Source: Candidatus Krumholzibacteriota bacterium
Lineage (GTDB): Bacteria; Krumholzibacteriota; Krumholzibacteriia; Krumholzibacteriales; Krumholzibacteriaceae
NCBI GenBank assembly: GCA_016931295.1
Contig: JAFGEZ010000004.1
Coordinates: 98,745 to 162,744, forward strand
Length of the DNA stretch: 64,000 nt
Reading direction: 5' to 3'
The notes beneath the pieces are model-generated. The model had not been told where the DNA came from. It made no database searches and saw nothing but the letters and a program-made list of their open reading frames with translations. The translations under genes and the position numbers were made by a program. This document shows positions 40,215 to 49,607 of the stretch, one piece after another. Numbering within the stretch: the first letter of the stretch is position 1; the number at the start of each line of letters is the position of its first letter.

Positions 40215-42788
40215 ATGACGGACGGACTGACGAGACGGAAAGAGATTGGACGGGCGGCGGGCCGCGTGCGCCTCGCCGCGAAAACGATGCGCATGCCGTT
40301 CGCGGCCGCGGCGCTCCTCGCCGCGCTTCTCGCCGCCGCGGCGCCGGCCGCCTCCGCCGAGCTGGTCGCCGGCGGCGGCTTCGAGAGCGGCGGCTTCGAC
40401 CCGGCGTGGACGCACGGTGCGGCGAACGTCTCCGGGCCGACGAACCCGACCTGGGCCGACCACCTCGTCACGCTCGACCTGCCCTTCACGGGTAATTACT
40501 CCGCGCTCCTCGGCTTCAAGTACGCCCGGCCGCAGCGGCGGCGCTACGGCTTCATGGAGCAGGACGTCGCGATCCCGGCCCTCGTCACCGGCGCGACGCT
40601 CGCGTTCCGGTACCGCCAGCAGGGCTACGACGGGATCGACCGGGACCCCTTCGTCGTCGAGATCAGGGACCCGGCCGGCACCGTCCTCGAGGAGCTCGTC
40701 CGGGCCTCCTTCGGCGAGGTGAACTACAGCTTCAAGGACAGCGGCTGGATCGGCGTGACGGCCGACCTCTCCGCCTACGCCGGCCAGACGATCCGCGTGC
40801 ACTTCCGGCAGCGCAACGGCGAGGACAACGAGTACGAGACCTGGGCGTTCGTCGACGACGTCTCCGTCGTCGCGACGCGCCGGGTCGATCTCATCGCCGG
40901 CGGCGACGGCGACGACCTCTTCGGCCTCGCGGGCACCGGCGCGGGGGCAACCTTTCTCCAGAGCGGCGAAGGGGGGGAGACGGTCTCCTGCCTCATCGGC
41001 GTCGAGAACGAAGGTCCCGGCGCCGACTCCTTCACACTGTCCGTCTCTTCCCCCGCCGGCTGGACGGTCGTTGTCTTCGACGGCGTCGCCGAACACGCGC
41101 TCCCCTGGACGACCCCGCCGGTCGCTCCCGGGGGGATCCTCGCCCTCGAGGCGAGGATCGCGATCCCGGCCGGCGCGGCGGTCGGCTCGTACGCCTCGAT
41201 CCTCGACGCCGTCTCCACGACCGACGCCCGGTTCGTCGATTCGGCAACGCTCGGGGTCGACGTCGTGCCGTCGAGCTTCCTCGCCGATCTCCTCGTCGAC
41301 GGCGACGGCGCCGGCGTCGTCGATCCGGACGGCGGCGGCGGGTACGCCCGCACGGAGACCGCGGGAAGCGAGACGATCGGATTCGCGATCGAGCTGCGGA
41401 ACGACGGCGCGCGGGAGGACTCCTTCGCCGTCTGGTGGCGGACGGACGCCCCCCTGTCGGCGACGGTCGCCGACGGCGGGGCCACGCGCACCTCGCTTTT
41501 CACGACCGCGCCTATCCCCGCGGGGGGCGCCGCGTCGTACGTGCTCGCCGTCGACGTGCCCGGCGGCCTCGCCGGCGGCGACTACGGGACGGTCCTGTAT
41601 GCGCGCTCCCGCTCGGACGCGCTCGTTCGCGACGCCGTCACGGCGGTCGCCGGCGTCGTCGCCCCCCGCCTCGACATGGTGATCGGCGGGAGCGGCGCGG
41701 GGATCGTCGATTTGACCGGCGCCGGGCTCGGCGGCTCCTCGACGGTCGCCGGCACGCCGGGCGCGACGGTCGTCTTCCCCGTCGAGATACGCAACGACGG
41801 CGGGCTCGTTGATTCCTTCGCCGTCTCGTGGACCGGCCCCGGCGGCGGCTGGACGGCCCTCCTCGACGACGGCGCCGTCGCCCACGCCCTGCCCTGGACG
41901 ACGCCGGCCTTCCTGCCGGGCGAGCGCCGGACCCTCTGGCTCCGCGTGGCGATCCCCGGGGGGGCGCCCTACAACACCGAGCTGACGATCCTGGACGGCG
42001 TCTCCGAGGCGAACCCGCTCGTTCGCGAGAGCGTGACGGCCAACGTAACGGTCGGCTCGGGGAACGAGACCGATCTCCTCATCGACGGCGACGGAGACGG
42101 GATCTACGGGCCGGCCGGCTCGGGTCTCGGCGGCGAGTCCGCGCAAACCGCCCTTCCCGGCGAGACGGTCCTCTTCCTCGTCGAGGCGCAGAACGAGGAG
42201 GGGACGGACGCCTTCGACCTCACGTGGACGGCTCCAACCGGCTGGACGGTCGCCGCGGGCGATTCGACCGATGGACTGCGCGGCGTGCCCGCCGGCCTCT
42301 ACCTGCTGTCGGTCACCGTGCCGGCCGGTTGCCTCGCCGGCTCATGGGACGTCATCGTCGACGGAGCGAAACAGGACAAGCCCTACTTCAACGACAGCGT
42401 CCGGGGGCGGGTGACGGTGATCGCCAGCGCCACCGGCGAGCTCGATCTCGTCAAGAGCGTCGACCTGCCGGAGGCGCACCCGGGGGACGTCATCACCTAC
42501 ACCATCGAGTTCACCAACCCCGGCCTCGTCGACGTGCGGGAGATCGAGATCGCCGACCCGCTGCCCGCGGAGGTCGATCTCATCATGGACGCCTTCGGGC
42601 CGGGGCTCGACATCGAGTGGGTCCGGGGCGGCGCGCCCGTCTACCTCACCGCCGACCCGTCCGACGCCGACGAGGCCCTCTATGACCCGGCCACCCGCAC
42701 GCTGCGCCTCGTGTTCTCGCGACAGGCCCCCGTCGTCCTCGCGCCGGGGGAGACCGGCCGGATCGTCTACCGCGCACTGATCCGGTAG
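40215..42788 (+). CDS. Secreted protein: jelly-roll domain plus DUF11-type repeats
   Basis: This 857-residue protein uses ATG 40215, 6 bases after GGGAG. A long N-terminal segment precedes the signal helix (MPFAAAALLAALLAAAAPAASA). Residues about 50-220 form a carbohydrate-binding-type jelly roll (GGGFESGGFDPAWTHG ... WAFVDDVSVVA). Four repeats follow, each opening with 'LLIDGDGDGxxG' or 'DLFGLAGTGAG' and containing NDG or NEG and SPAGWTV turns. A C-terminal DUF11 is LDLVKSVDLPEAHPGDVITY. It starts 28 bases after the giant OmpA protein and is probably co-transcribed. It is likely a cell-surface or matrix protein. Confidence 0.78.
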   Translation: MTDGLTRRKEIGRAAGRVRLAAKTMRMPFAAAALLAALLAAAAPAASAELVAGGGFESGGFDPAWTHGAANVSGPTNPTWADHLVTLDLPFTGNYSALLGFKYARPQRRRYGFMEQDVAIPALVTGATLAFRYRQQGYDGIDRDPFVVEIRDPAGTVLEELVRASFGEVNYSFKDSGWIGVTADLSAYAGQTIRVHFRQRNGEDNEYETWAFVDDVSVVATRRVDLIAGGDGDDLFGLAGTGAGATFLQSGEGGETVSCLIGVENEGPGADSFTLSVSSPAGWTVVVFDGVAEHALPWTTPPVAPGGILALEARIAIPAGAAVGSYASILDAVSTTDARFVDSATLGVDVVPSSFLADLLVDGDGAGVVDPDGGGGYARTETAGSETIGFAIELRNDGAREDSFAVWWRTDAPLSATVADGGATRTSLFTTAPIPAGGAASYVLAVDVPGGLAGGDYGTVLYARSRSDALVRDAVTAVAGVVAPRLDMVIGGSGAGIVDLTGAGLGGSSTVAGTPGATVVFPVEIRNDGGLVDSFAVSWTGPGGGWTALLDDGAVAHALPWTTPAFLPGERRTLWLRVAIPGGAPYNTELTILDGVSEANPLVRESVTANVTVGSGNETDLLIDGDGDGIYGPAGSGLGGESAQTALPGETVLFLVEAQNEEGTDAFDLTWTAPTGWTVAAGDSTDGLRGVPAGLYLLSVTVPAGCLAGSWDVIVDGAKQDKPYFNDSVRGRVTVIASATGELDLVKSVDLPEAHPGDVITYTIEFTNPGLVDVREIEIADPLPAEVDLIMDAFGPGLDIEWVRGGAPVYLTADPSDADEALYDPATRTLRLVFSRQAPVVLAPGETGRIVYRALIR

Positions 42789-42875
42789 GAACGTCCTCGA
42801 GCGGGCACCATCCGGGTTTCACGCCCCGGACGGCCCATCCCGGTCTCCCGGGGGCGGGTCTTCCCGGGCTGGAGG

Positions 42876-42904
42876 TTGAAAAAACCCTGAAATCATGATA
42901 TAAT
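42876..42904 (+). promoter_or_regulatory. Strong promoter for the ten-Ig-domain protein
   Basis: TTGAAA (42876-42881), 17-base spacer, TATAAT (42899-42904), with extended TGA before the -10. It gives a leader of about 140 bases. Confidence 0.8.
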
Positions 42905-43051
42905 TCCGGCGGAAATCGCGACAGATCCACCGTCTCATCAATATGCCGGGCGTCCATCGGCCTGGTACTGGATTGCGCACGCCCGCGGGGAGGATGCGGA
43001 AACGAAGCACTGCCAACGACTCACCGACAATCGAGGAGAATGGAGGGGTCC

Positions 43052-46000
43052 ATGACACGCGTACGCCTCGCGGCGGCCGCGCTCGTCCTGTCGTCGCTCA
43101 TTGCGGTGGCGGCGGCGGCGCAGGCGCCGCCCATCGCAACGATCGGTCTCTACGTCGACAGCCTGCACGCCGATGCCGACGCATCGACGAGCGCCCCCTT
43201 CGAACAGGTGGAGATGTGGGTCTGGTGCCGCCCGGGCGTGAACGGGATGATGTGCGCCGAGTTCGCGCTCGAGTTCTCGTCCACCGTGGTGCCGACGAAC
43301 CTCAGCGTCCACCCGGACGTCTCCGTGATCCTGGGGGCGCCCGCCACGGGAGCGAGCATCTGCTTCCTCTCCTGCCGCGACGACTGGACCTGGGCGTGCC
43401 GCCAGACCATCGTCGTGATGGACGGGCAGCCCGCCTCCGTTCGTGTCGTCGACCACCCGACGGCGGGAATGGTCAAGGTGGCCACCTGCCTCGAGCTCTT
43501 CCCGATCGAGCCGGCAGTGCCGTATCCCGATCTCTGCCTCAACCAGAGCTGTCCGCTCGACGTCACGCCGCCGATGCACGGCATGGTGTCGGTGACCGGC
43601 TCGCGGTCGCTCGTGGCGCGGTTCAGCGAGATCCTCTTCCCCTACGGCATGGACGACCCGGCGAACTACCTCGTCTACGAGACGGGCTGGCCCGATTCTC
43701 CGATCGAGGTCGTCAGCGCCGAGCGTTCGGGAGGGGGCGACGTCGCCCTCCTCGAGCTCGCCATACCCCTCGTCTCCGGCGTGGGATACACGCTCCGGGC
43801 GTCGAACCTCGTCGACATGGCCGGCTATCCCCTCGCCGGGTCCCCGGCCACCTTCATGGGGCAGGATGCCGATCCTCCGACGATCCTCTCGGCCTCCGTT
43901 TCGTCGGAATCCCTCCTCGTCCTGGTGTTTTCCGAACCCCTCGAACCGGCGATGGCGGAAGAGATCGATAACTACTCCATCACGCCGGCGGGGTCCGCTC
44001 CCGTGCCGGCGGTCGGGTCGGCGCATCTCCGCGCGGACGGCTGGACGGTCGACCTGGCCGTTTCCCCGGGATTCGAGGCGGGGGAGAGCTACCTCGTGCG
44101 CGCCGACGACGTCGTCGACCTCTCCGGCAACCCCGTCGGGCCGAACGGCGTGTGGTTCTCCGTGGACGATCTGCAGCCTCCCGGCGTCCTCTCGGTCCGC
44201 GCCCTCTCCCTCTCGCAGGTCGAGGTCGTCTTCACCGAGCCGATCGATCCGGCGAGCGGCGCGAACGTCGGCCACTACCGCGTCTACCCGAGGACGAACC
44301 CGTCCGCCGAGGTGCCCGTGTCGAACGTCTTCGTCGAGGGGGCCACGGCCAGGCTCGTCCTCGGCGGGGAACTCGTCTCGACGGCGTTCTACACCCTCGC
44401 CGTCTCCGGGGTCGAGGATCTCGCCGGGAATCCCGTGCCTCCAGGCACCACGGTCGATTTCACCGTCGGCGACATCACCCCGCCGCGGCTGATGGCCATC
44501 ACCGCCGAGGACTACACGACGATCCTGGCCTGCTTCAACGAGCCGATGGATTCGGCGTCGATCGCCCATCCGGCCAATTTCACCCTCTTCGAGTACTTCG
44601 ATCCCTCGGTCGAGGTCGACGTCGTCGCCGCGGAAGCGGCTCCCTGGGAGCCGTACGAGGGATACTGGTGCTCCCGGCTCACCCTCGCCGACAGCCTCGT
44701 CGAGAGCCGCCGCTACACCCTGCGGGCCGAGGGGGTCACCGACGAGGCGGGGCTCGAAATCGATCCGGAATACGACGAGAAATGGTTCGTGATGCCCGAG
44801 CGCGACCGGCCGTCGATCACCGACGTCGAGGCGCTCACGCTCGAACGGGTCCGCGTGACCTTCAGCGAGATGATGGGCCTGGGACCGACGATGGACCCGG
44901 CGAGCTACGGGGTGTGGGAGCGTGACGACTCGACCGTCGTCGTGCCCGTCGACTCGGTCTATCCCGGCGCCGGGCTACAGACCTTCGACCTGGTTCTCGG
45001 CGGCTCCCTCGACGCGACCGTCTGGTATACCCTCAGCGCCGCCGGCGCCGAGGACATCGTCGGGAACGAGGTCGGCCCCGGGCGCGAGGTCGATTTCCAT
45101 CCGAGCGACCACCTGCCGCCGATGATCGACCACGCCGTCGGCGCCGGCGAGTACCTCGTCGACGTCGTCTTCAGCGAGCCGGTCGAGGATGCCTCCGCGA
45201 CGGAGGCATCCAACTACGCGGTCTTCCACGACCACAATCCGTCGAGCGAGCTCCCGGTGACCGGGGCCGTGCTCGGCCCGGACACCGTCACCGTCACGCT
45301 CACGCTCGGCGCGCCTCTCTGGCATTACAGCACCTACACCGTCTCCGTGTCGAACGTGCGGGATCTCGTCGGGCGCGAGATCGCGGAGGGAAGCTGGGCG
45401 GATTTCGTCTGGCCGGACACGACGGCCCCGGCAATCGACTCGGTCGAGGCCCTCTCGCCGAGCCGGCTCCTCGTCTGGTTCGACGAGCCGGTGTCGAGCG
45501 CGTCGGCGGGGGAGACGGAAAACTGGTCGCTCGCGCCCGAGGGCGCCCCGGCCGACTCCGTGCCGATCTCGTCGGCCGTTCCCGAGGCGGACGGATTCTC
45601 CGTCACCCTCGAGCTCGGCGAGGCCCTTGCATTCGAGACGCCGTACCGTCTCGGCGCGCCGGGCGTCGAGGACCGCTCGGGCAACCCCGTGGGGCCGGAA
45701 AACGAGTACGTCTTCGCCCTCGCTGACGTCTTCCCGCCGACCCTCGACGCGGTCGGCGCCGACAGCGACTCCTCGGCCGTCCTGTACTTCGACGAGATCC
45801 TCGACGGGGCGACCGCCTCCGATCCCGCGCACTACGCGGTTGTTCCCTCCGGCCTGCCGGAGGAGGAGCTCGCCGTCCTGTCGGCGTCGCTCCTCGCGGC
45901 GGGCGACCGGGTGCGGCTTGTCGTCGACGGGCGGTTCGAGCGATACGTCGTCTACGTCGCCGAGGCGGTCGGCGTCGAGGACCTCGAGGGGAATCCCACC

Positions 46001-47653
46001 GTCTCGGGGACCGCGATGACCTTCGTGCTTCCCGACTCCCTCCCGCCGGCCATCGTGAGCGCCGGGGCGGTCTCCCGGACCGTCGTCGACGTCGTCTTCG
46101 ACGAGCGGATGGACCCGGCCTCGCTCGCCGTGGCGGCGAACTACCGTCTCGCGGCGGCTGCCGACACGGCAGAGCTCCACGCGGTTGTGGCGGCCTCGCC
46201 GCTGGCCGATCCCGCGGCCGTCCGCCTCACCGTGGAGACGCTCGAGTACGGCGTCCTCTACCGGTTGACCGTATCGGATGTCGTCGATCTCGCCGGCAAC
46301 CCGATCGTCCCCGGTTCGAGCGTCGAGTTCACCGCCCTCGACACGACGCCCCCCGAGCTCGTCTCGGTGGGCATCGTCGGCGCGACGGGGCTCTCGGTGC
46401 GCTTCTCCGAGCCGGTCGACACGACGACCGCGGGCGACCCGTCGCACTATGCCGCCTGGATGAGCGACTACCCGTCGGAGACGATCGCCATCACAAGCGC
46501 CGTGCCGTCCGGCGACCGCGTCTCCTTGACGCTCGCCGAGTCGCCCGCGCCGAACGTCTACTATACCCTGTCCGTCACGGGGGTCGAGGACCGGCAGGGG
46601 AACGTCATCGTTCCGGACAGCCGCCTCGAGTTCAGGCGGGTCACCCTGCCCCCGGCCGGCTACGTCGGACTCTTCCTCGACGGGCAGCATACGAACTCCT
46701 GTTTCGAGAGCCCCGGCGGCTTCATCCCCTTCGACATGTGGGTGTGGTGCCTGCCGAGCGACCGGGGGATGATGTGCGCCGAGTTCATGATCTCATACCC
46801 GCAGAACGTCATACCGGCGACGGTGACCGACAGTCCGCTCCTCTCCGTCTATCTCGGCAGTCTCGCGACCGGGATGAGCGCCTGTCTCTCCGAATGCTCG
46901 ATGGAATGGACCTGGCTCTTCCGCCAGACCTGCTACCTGACCGACATGAACGCGTCGAGCATCCGGATCGTTCCGCATCCCGACGTGGGCGTCATACAGT
47001 TCGCCAACTGCGATGCCGGCTACCCGCTCCAGCCGTGCTACGTCATGACGCATCTCTACCTGAACGACTGCTGGTTGCCGGGGACCCTCCTCGAGAGTTT
47101 CGACGCGGCCTTCTCTGGCGGCGGCATCGAGCTCACCTGGACGCTCTCCGAGATCGACGACGACGTCTCGTTCGTCGTCTCCCGCGCGGTCGAGGGGGCG
47201 GACGGGTGGACGGCGCTCGATGCGGCCCGCATCGAGCGAAATGATCTCGTCTTCACCTTCGTCGACCGGGAGGCCCCCGGCGGGGCGAGCTACGTCTACC
47301 GCGTCGCCTGCGAAAAGCCGGGGGCCGACGAGCCGCGCGTGCTCTTCGAGACGGAGCCGGTCGAGGTGCCGCGACTGCCGCTCGCCCTCGGCCAGAACCG
47401 CCCCAACCCCTTCAACCCCGCGACGGAGATCCGCTTCCGGCTGCCGTCAGGCTGCCCGGTGCGGCTCGACGTCTTCGACGTGTCCGGGCGGCTCGTGGCC
47501 ACGCTCGTCGACCGGACGCTCCCTGCCGGCGAGCACGTCGCCGCGTGGGACGGCCGCGACGCGCGCGGGAAGGCCTGCTCGAGCGGCATCTACTTCTACC
47601 GCCTCGCGGCGGGCAAGGAGCGGCTCTCGAAAAAGATGGTGCTGCTCAGGTGA
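43052..47653 (+). CDS. 1,533-residue secreted protein: ten Ig-like domains between two Cys-rich domains, FlgD-type tail
   Basis: The ATG follows GGAGGGG. A signal peptide precedes domain A (residues about 30-170), which has eight or more cysteines and the marks MWVWC, GMMCAEF and ATGASIC. Ten repeats of about 100 residues follow (175-1195), each with VxFSEPxD, a [N/S]Y strand and GVEDLxGNPV, as in Big/SwmB-type Ig-like domains. Domain A recurs at 1200-1345 (MWVWC, GMMCAEF, WTWLFRQT). Then comes a Fn3-like domain and, from about 1446, an FlgD/type IX-like tail (NRPNPFNPATEIRF ... SGIYFYRL ... KKMVLLR). It is probably surface-exported. Target unknown. Confidence 0.82.
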   Translation: MTRVRLAAAALVLSSLIAVAAAAQAPPIATIGLYVDSLHADADASTSAPFEQVEMWVWCRPGVNGMMCAEFALEFSSTVVPTNLSVHPDVSVILGAPATGASICFLSCRDDWTWACRQTIVVMDGQPASVRVVDHPTAGMVKVATCLELFPIEPAVPYPDLCLNQSCPLDVTPPMHGMVSVTGSRSLVARFSEILFPYGMDDPANYLVYETGWPDSPIEVVSAERSGGGDVALLELAIPLVSGVGYTLRASNLVDMAGYPLAGSPATFMGQDADPPTILSASVSSESLLVLVFSEPLEPAMAEEIDNYSITPAGSAPVPAVGSAHLRADGWTVDLAVSPGFEAGESYLVRADDVVDLSGNPVGPNGVWFSVDDLQPPGVLSVRALSLSQVEVVFTEPIDPASGANVGHYRVYPRTNPSAEVPVSNVFVEGATARLVLGGELVSTAFYTLAVSGVEDLAGNPVPPGTTVDFTVGDITPPRLMAITAEDYTTILACFNEPMDSASIAHPANFTLFEYFDPSVEVDVVAAEAAPWEPYEGYWCSRLTLADSLVESRRYTLRAEGVTDEAGLEIDPEYDEKWFVMPERDRPSITDVEALTLERVRVTFSEMMGLGPTMDPASYGVWERDDSTVVVPVDSVYPGAGLQTFDLVLGGSLDATVWYTLSAAGAEDIVGNEVGPGREVDFHPSDHLPPMIDHAVGAGEYLVDVVFSEPVEDASATEASNYAVFHDHNPSSELPVTGAVLGPDTVTVTLTLGAPLWHYSTYTVSVSNVRDLVGREIAEGSWADFVWPDTTAPAIDSVEALSPSRLLVWFDEPVSSASAGETENWSLAPEGAPADSVPISSAVPEADGFSVTLELGEALAFETPYRLGAPGVEDRSGNPVGPENEYVFALADVFPPTLDAVGADSDSSAVLYFDEILDGATASDPAHYAVVPSGLPEEELAVLSASLLAAGDRVRLVVDGRFERYVVYVAEAVGVEDLEGNPTVSGTAMTFVLPDSLPPAIVSAGAVSRTVVDVVFDERMDPASLAVAANYRLAAAADTAELHAVVAASPLADPAAVRLTVETLEYGVLYRLTVSDVVDLAGNPIVPGSSVEFTALDTTPPELVSVGIVGATGLSVRFSEPVDTTTAGDPSHYAAWMSDYPSETIAITSAVPSGDRVSLTLAESPAPNVYYTLSVTGVEDRQGNVIVPDSRLEFRRVTLPPAGYVGLFLDGQHTNSCFESPGGFIPFDMWVWCLPSDRGMMCAEFMISYPQNVIPATVTDSPLLSVYLGSLATGMSACLSECSMEWTWLFRQTCYLTDMNASSIRIVPHPDVGVIQFANCDAGYPLQPCYVMTHLYLNDCWLPGTLLESFDAAFSGGGIELTWTLSEIDDDVSFVVSRAVEGADGWTALDAARIERNDLVFTFVDREAPGGASYVYRVACEKPGADEPRVLFETEPVEVPRLPLALGQNRPNPFNPATEIRFRLPSGCPVRLDVFDVSGRLVATLVDRTLPAGEHVAAWDGRDARGKACSSGIYFYRLAAGKERLSKKMVLLR

Positions 47654-47679
47654 CGGGCCCCGGGCGATTGGAAAACGAA

Positions 47680-47707
47680 CGGGGGAGCGGCACGGGCCGC
47701 TCCCCCG
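47680..47707. terminator. Terminator hairpin between convergent genes
   Basis: CGGGGGAGCGG (47680-47690) and CCGCTCCCCCG (47697-47707) pair perfectly over 11 bp around CACGGG, followed by ATTCATTTC. It likely ends the large protein's transcript. Confidence 0.75.
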
Positions 47708-47738
47708 ATTCATTTCGGCGAGTCTCGTTTCCGGCGGA

Positions 47739-48458
47739 TCAATCGTATCCGGCGAGCCGCCGGTCGCCCGGTGCCTCGCGGCGGAGCCGCGCGAGCTGCG
47801 CCGCAGCTTCCCCGCCCCGGCCGCAGCGCTCGAGCAGGTCGAGGTAGAGGAACTCCGCCTCGATTGCGAGCGACTCGCGGTCCGGGTCGCCGGGGGCGAT
47901 TTCGGAGTTCCGGCAGCCCTCCTCGAAGGCCTCGAGGGCCTCGCCGGGCCGGTCCAGGGCGATGAGGGTGCGCGCGAGGTCGTCGAAGCACGAGCGGTGA
48001 TCCGGCGCGAGCTCGGCCGAGCGGCGCAGGCAGTCGAGGCTCTCCCCGAGTCGGCCGAGATCGCGGTAGGCGATGCCCAGCTTGTGGAAGGGGCAGGCGT
48101 AGTCCGGCTCCTCGGCGCAGAGTTGTTCGAAGAGGCGGGCCGCCTCCCGCGTGCGGCCCATGTCGAGTTGTACCTGCGCGAAATGCCGCCTGCAGCGACG
48201 GTCGAGCTCGCCGTGGTGCAGGCGGAGGGTGTCGAGGCAGCGCTCGATCTCGGCGAGGTGCAGGCGGCAGATGTCGATCGCCGCCGCGAGGGAGTCGGTT
48301 CCCGCCCCGCGCAGCGAGAGGTAGAGCTCTTCGAACGCCGCGGGCCCCGGCGACCGGGCGTAGTCGGCGACGGCGTCTTCGGGGACGGGCGCCTCGTCTG
48401 GCGCCGCGCAGCCCGCGGCCAGGGCGACGGCCGCGGCGAGCACCGCGATTCGTTTCAT
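47739..48458 (-). CDS. TPR-repeat lipoprotein
   Basis: This 239-residue protein has a lipobox LAAGC. Four or five TPR helix pairs follow (HFAQVQLDMGRTREAARLFEQL, HKLGIAYRDLGRLGESLDCL, DDLARTLIALDRPGEALEAF), together with a Cys-rich pattern (Cys at ends of several helices) that could form disulfides in the periplasm. Likely a scaffold for other envelope proteins. It is the last gene of the minus-strand group that begins with the cation transporter and aminotransferase; there are 15 bases between it and the aminotransferase stop. Confidence 0.78.
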   Translation of the reverse strand: MKRIAVLAAAVALAAGCAAPDEAPVPEDAVADYARSPGPAAFEELYLSLRGAGTDSLAAAIDICRLHLAEIERCLDTLRLHHGELDRRCRRHFAQVQLDMGRTREAARLFEQLCAEEPDYACPFHKLGIAYRDLGRLGESLDCLRRSAELAPDHRSCFDDLARTLIALDRPGEALEAFEEGCRNSEIAPGDPDRESLAIEAEFLYLDLLERCGRGGEAAAQLARLRREAPGDRRLAGYD

Positions 48459-48473
48459 CGGATCCCTCCCGTG

Positions 48474-49607
48474 TCACCGCTCCCGCATCGCCTCGCGGAC
48501 GTTGTCGACGACGTAATCGATCTCCTCGTCGGCGAGCTTCGGGTAGAGGGGGAGGCTGATCGTCCGCCGGCCGATCTCCTCGGCGACGGGGAACATCCCC
48601 TCGGCGTAGCCGAAGGTCTCGCGGTACCACGTGAAGAGGTGGATCGGGTGGAAGTTGAGCGAGAGGCCGATCCCGCGGTCCTGGAGCCGGTCCATGATCC
48701 GCAGCCGCCGGTCGGCGTCGACGAGGAAGGTGAAGAGGTGGTAGCTGTGCACGCCGTCGGGGAGCGCCTCGTGCAGCTCGATCCCGTCGATTCCGGCGAG
48801 GGCGGCCGCGTACCGCTCCCAGATCTCCTGCCGGCGGGCCCGCCATTCGCCCACCTTCCTGAGCTGGCCGATGAGCAGGGCGGCATGGATGTTGTCCATG
48901 TTGCACTTCCAGCCGAAGGTGTCCACGTCGTACTGCCGGAAATGCTTCGTGTAGCGGTCGATCGCATGCCGGCTCATCCCGTGCAGGCGCAGCTTGCGGA
49001 GAAGGTCGACGTGCTCGTCCGTCTTCGCCGAGATCGCCCCGCCCTCGCCCGAGGTGATGTTCTTCGTCGCGTAGAAGGAGAAGCAGGCGAAATCCCCCCA
49101 GTGTCCCGAGCGCTTCCCGCGCCAGTCGGCCTCGAGGGCGTGCGCTGCGTCCTCGACGACGAGGAGACCGTGCCGGTCGGCGATCTCGCGGATCCGGTCC
49201 ATCCGGCAGCACTGGCCGTAGAGGTGGACGGGGAGCAGCGCGCGCGTTCTCGGCCCGATCGCCGCCTCGATCGCCGCCGGGTCGATGTTGCCCGTCGAGC
49301 GCTCGACGTCGGCGAAGACGGGCGTCCCGCCCGCCATGATGATGCTGTTGGCCGTGCCGACGAAGGAGAGGGGCGTCGTGATCACCTCGTCGCCGGGGCG
49401 GATGCCGCCGGCGATGAGGGCGAGCTGCATCGCCGACGTGCAGCTCGTCACCGCCACGGCGTGCGGGAGGCCGAGGTAGCCGGCCAGCTCGCGCTCGAAC
49501 TCGCTCACCGCGTCCCCCGTGGTGATGAAGAGCGAGCGCAGCACCTCGTTGACCCGTTCGATCTCGTCGTCGCCGATGTTGTGACGGTAGAATTCGACCT
49601 TTCTCAT
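48474..49607 (-). CDS. DegT/DnrJ/EryC1-family sugar aminotransferase
   Basis: This 377-residue PLP enzyme has the fold-type I signature: the cofactor-binding TSCTSAMQLAL, VEDAAHALEA with the Asp that holds the pyridine nitrogen, and the Schiff-base Lys182 in FYATKNITSGEGG. Family members add an amino group from glutamate to a nucleotide-linked 3- or 4-keto sugar for surface polysaccharide or glycoprotein. No sugar-nucleotide genes are next to it, so the substrate cannot be told. Its ATG overlaps the stop of the cation transporter gene by 4 bases (ATGA). Confidence 0.93.
   Translation of the reverse strand: MRKVEFYRHNIGDDEIERVNEVLRSLFITTGDAVSEFERELAGYLGLPHAVAVTSCTSAMQLALIAGGIRPGDEVITTPLSFVGTANSIIMAGGTPVFADVERSTGNIDPAAIEAAIGPRTRALLPVHLYGQCCRMDRIREIADRHGLLVVEDAAHALEADWRGKRSGHWGDFACFSFYATKNITSGEGGAISAKTDEHVDLLRKLRLHGMSRHAIDRYTKHFRQYDVDTFGWKCNMDNIHAALLIGQLRKVGEWRARRQEIWERYAAALAGIDGIELHEALPDGVHSYHLFTFLVDADRRLRIMDRLQDRGIGLSLNFHPIHLFTWYRETFGYAEGMFPVAEEIGRRTISLPLYPKLADEEIDYVVDNVREAMRER

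Noticed and set aside
42789-42875. Terminator after the jelly-roll protein
   Set aside because: Several CCCGG/CCGGG pairs are possible but no single stable stem with a T-run stands out.
43052-47653. Bacterial cadherin or calcium-binding adhesin
   Set aside because: The repeats lack cadherin calcium motifs; VxFSEPxD and GVEDLxGNPV fit Ig-like Big/SwmB-type domains better.
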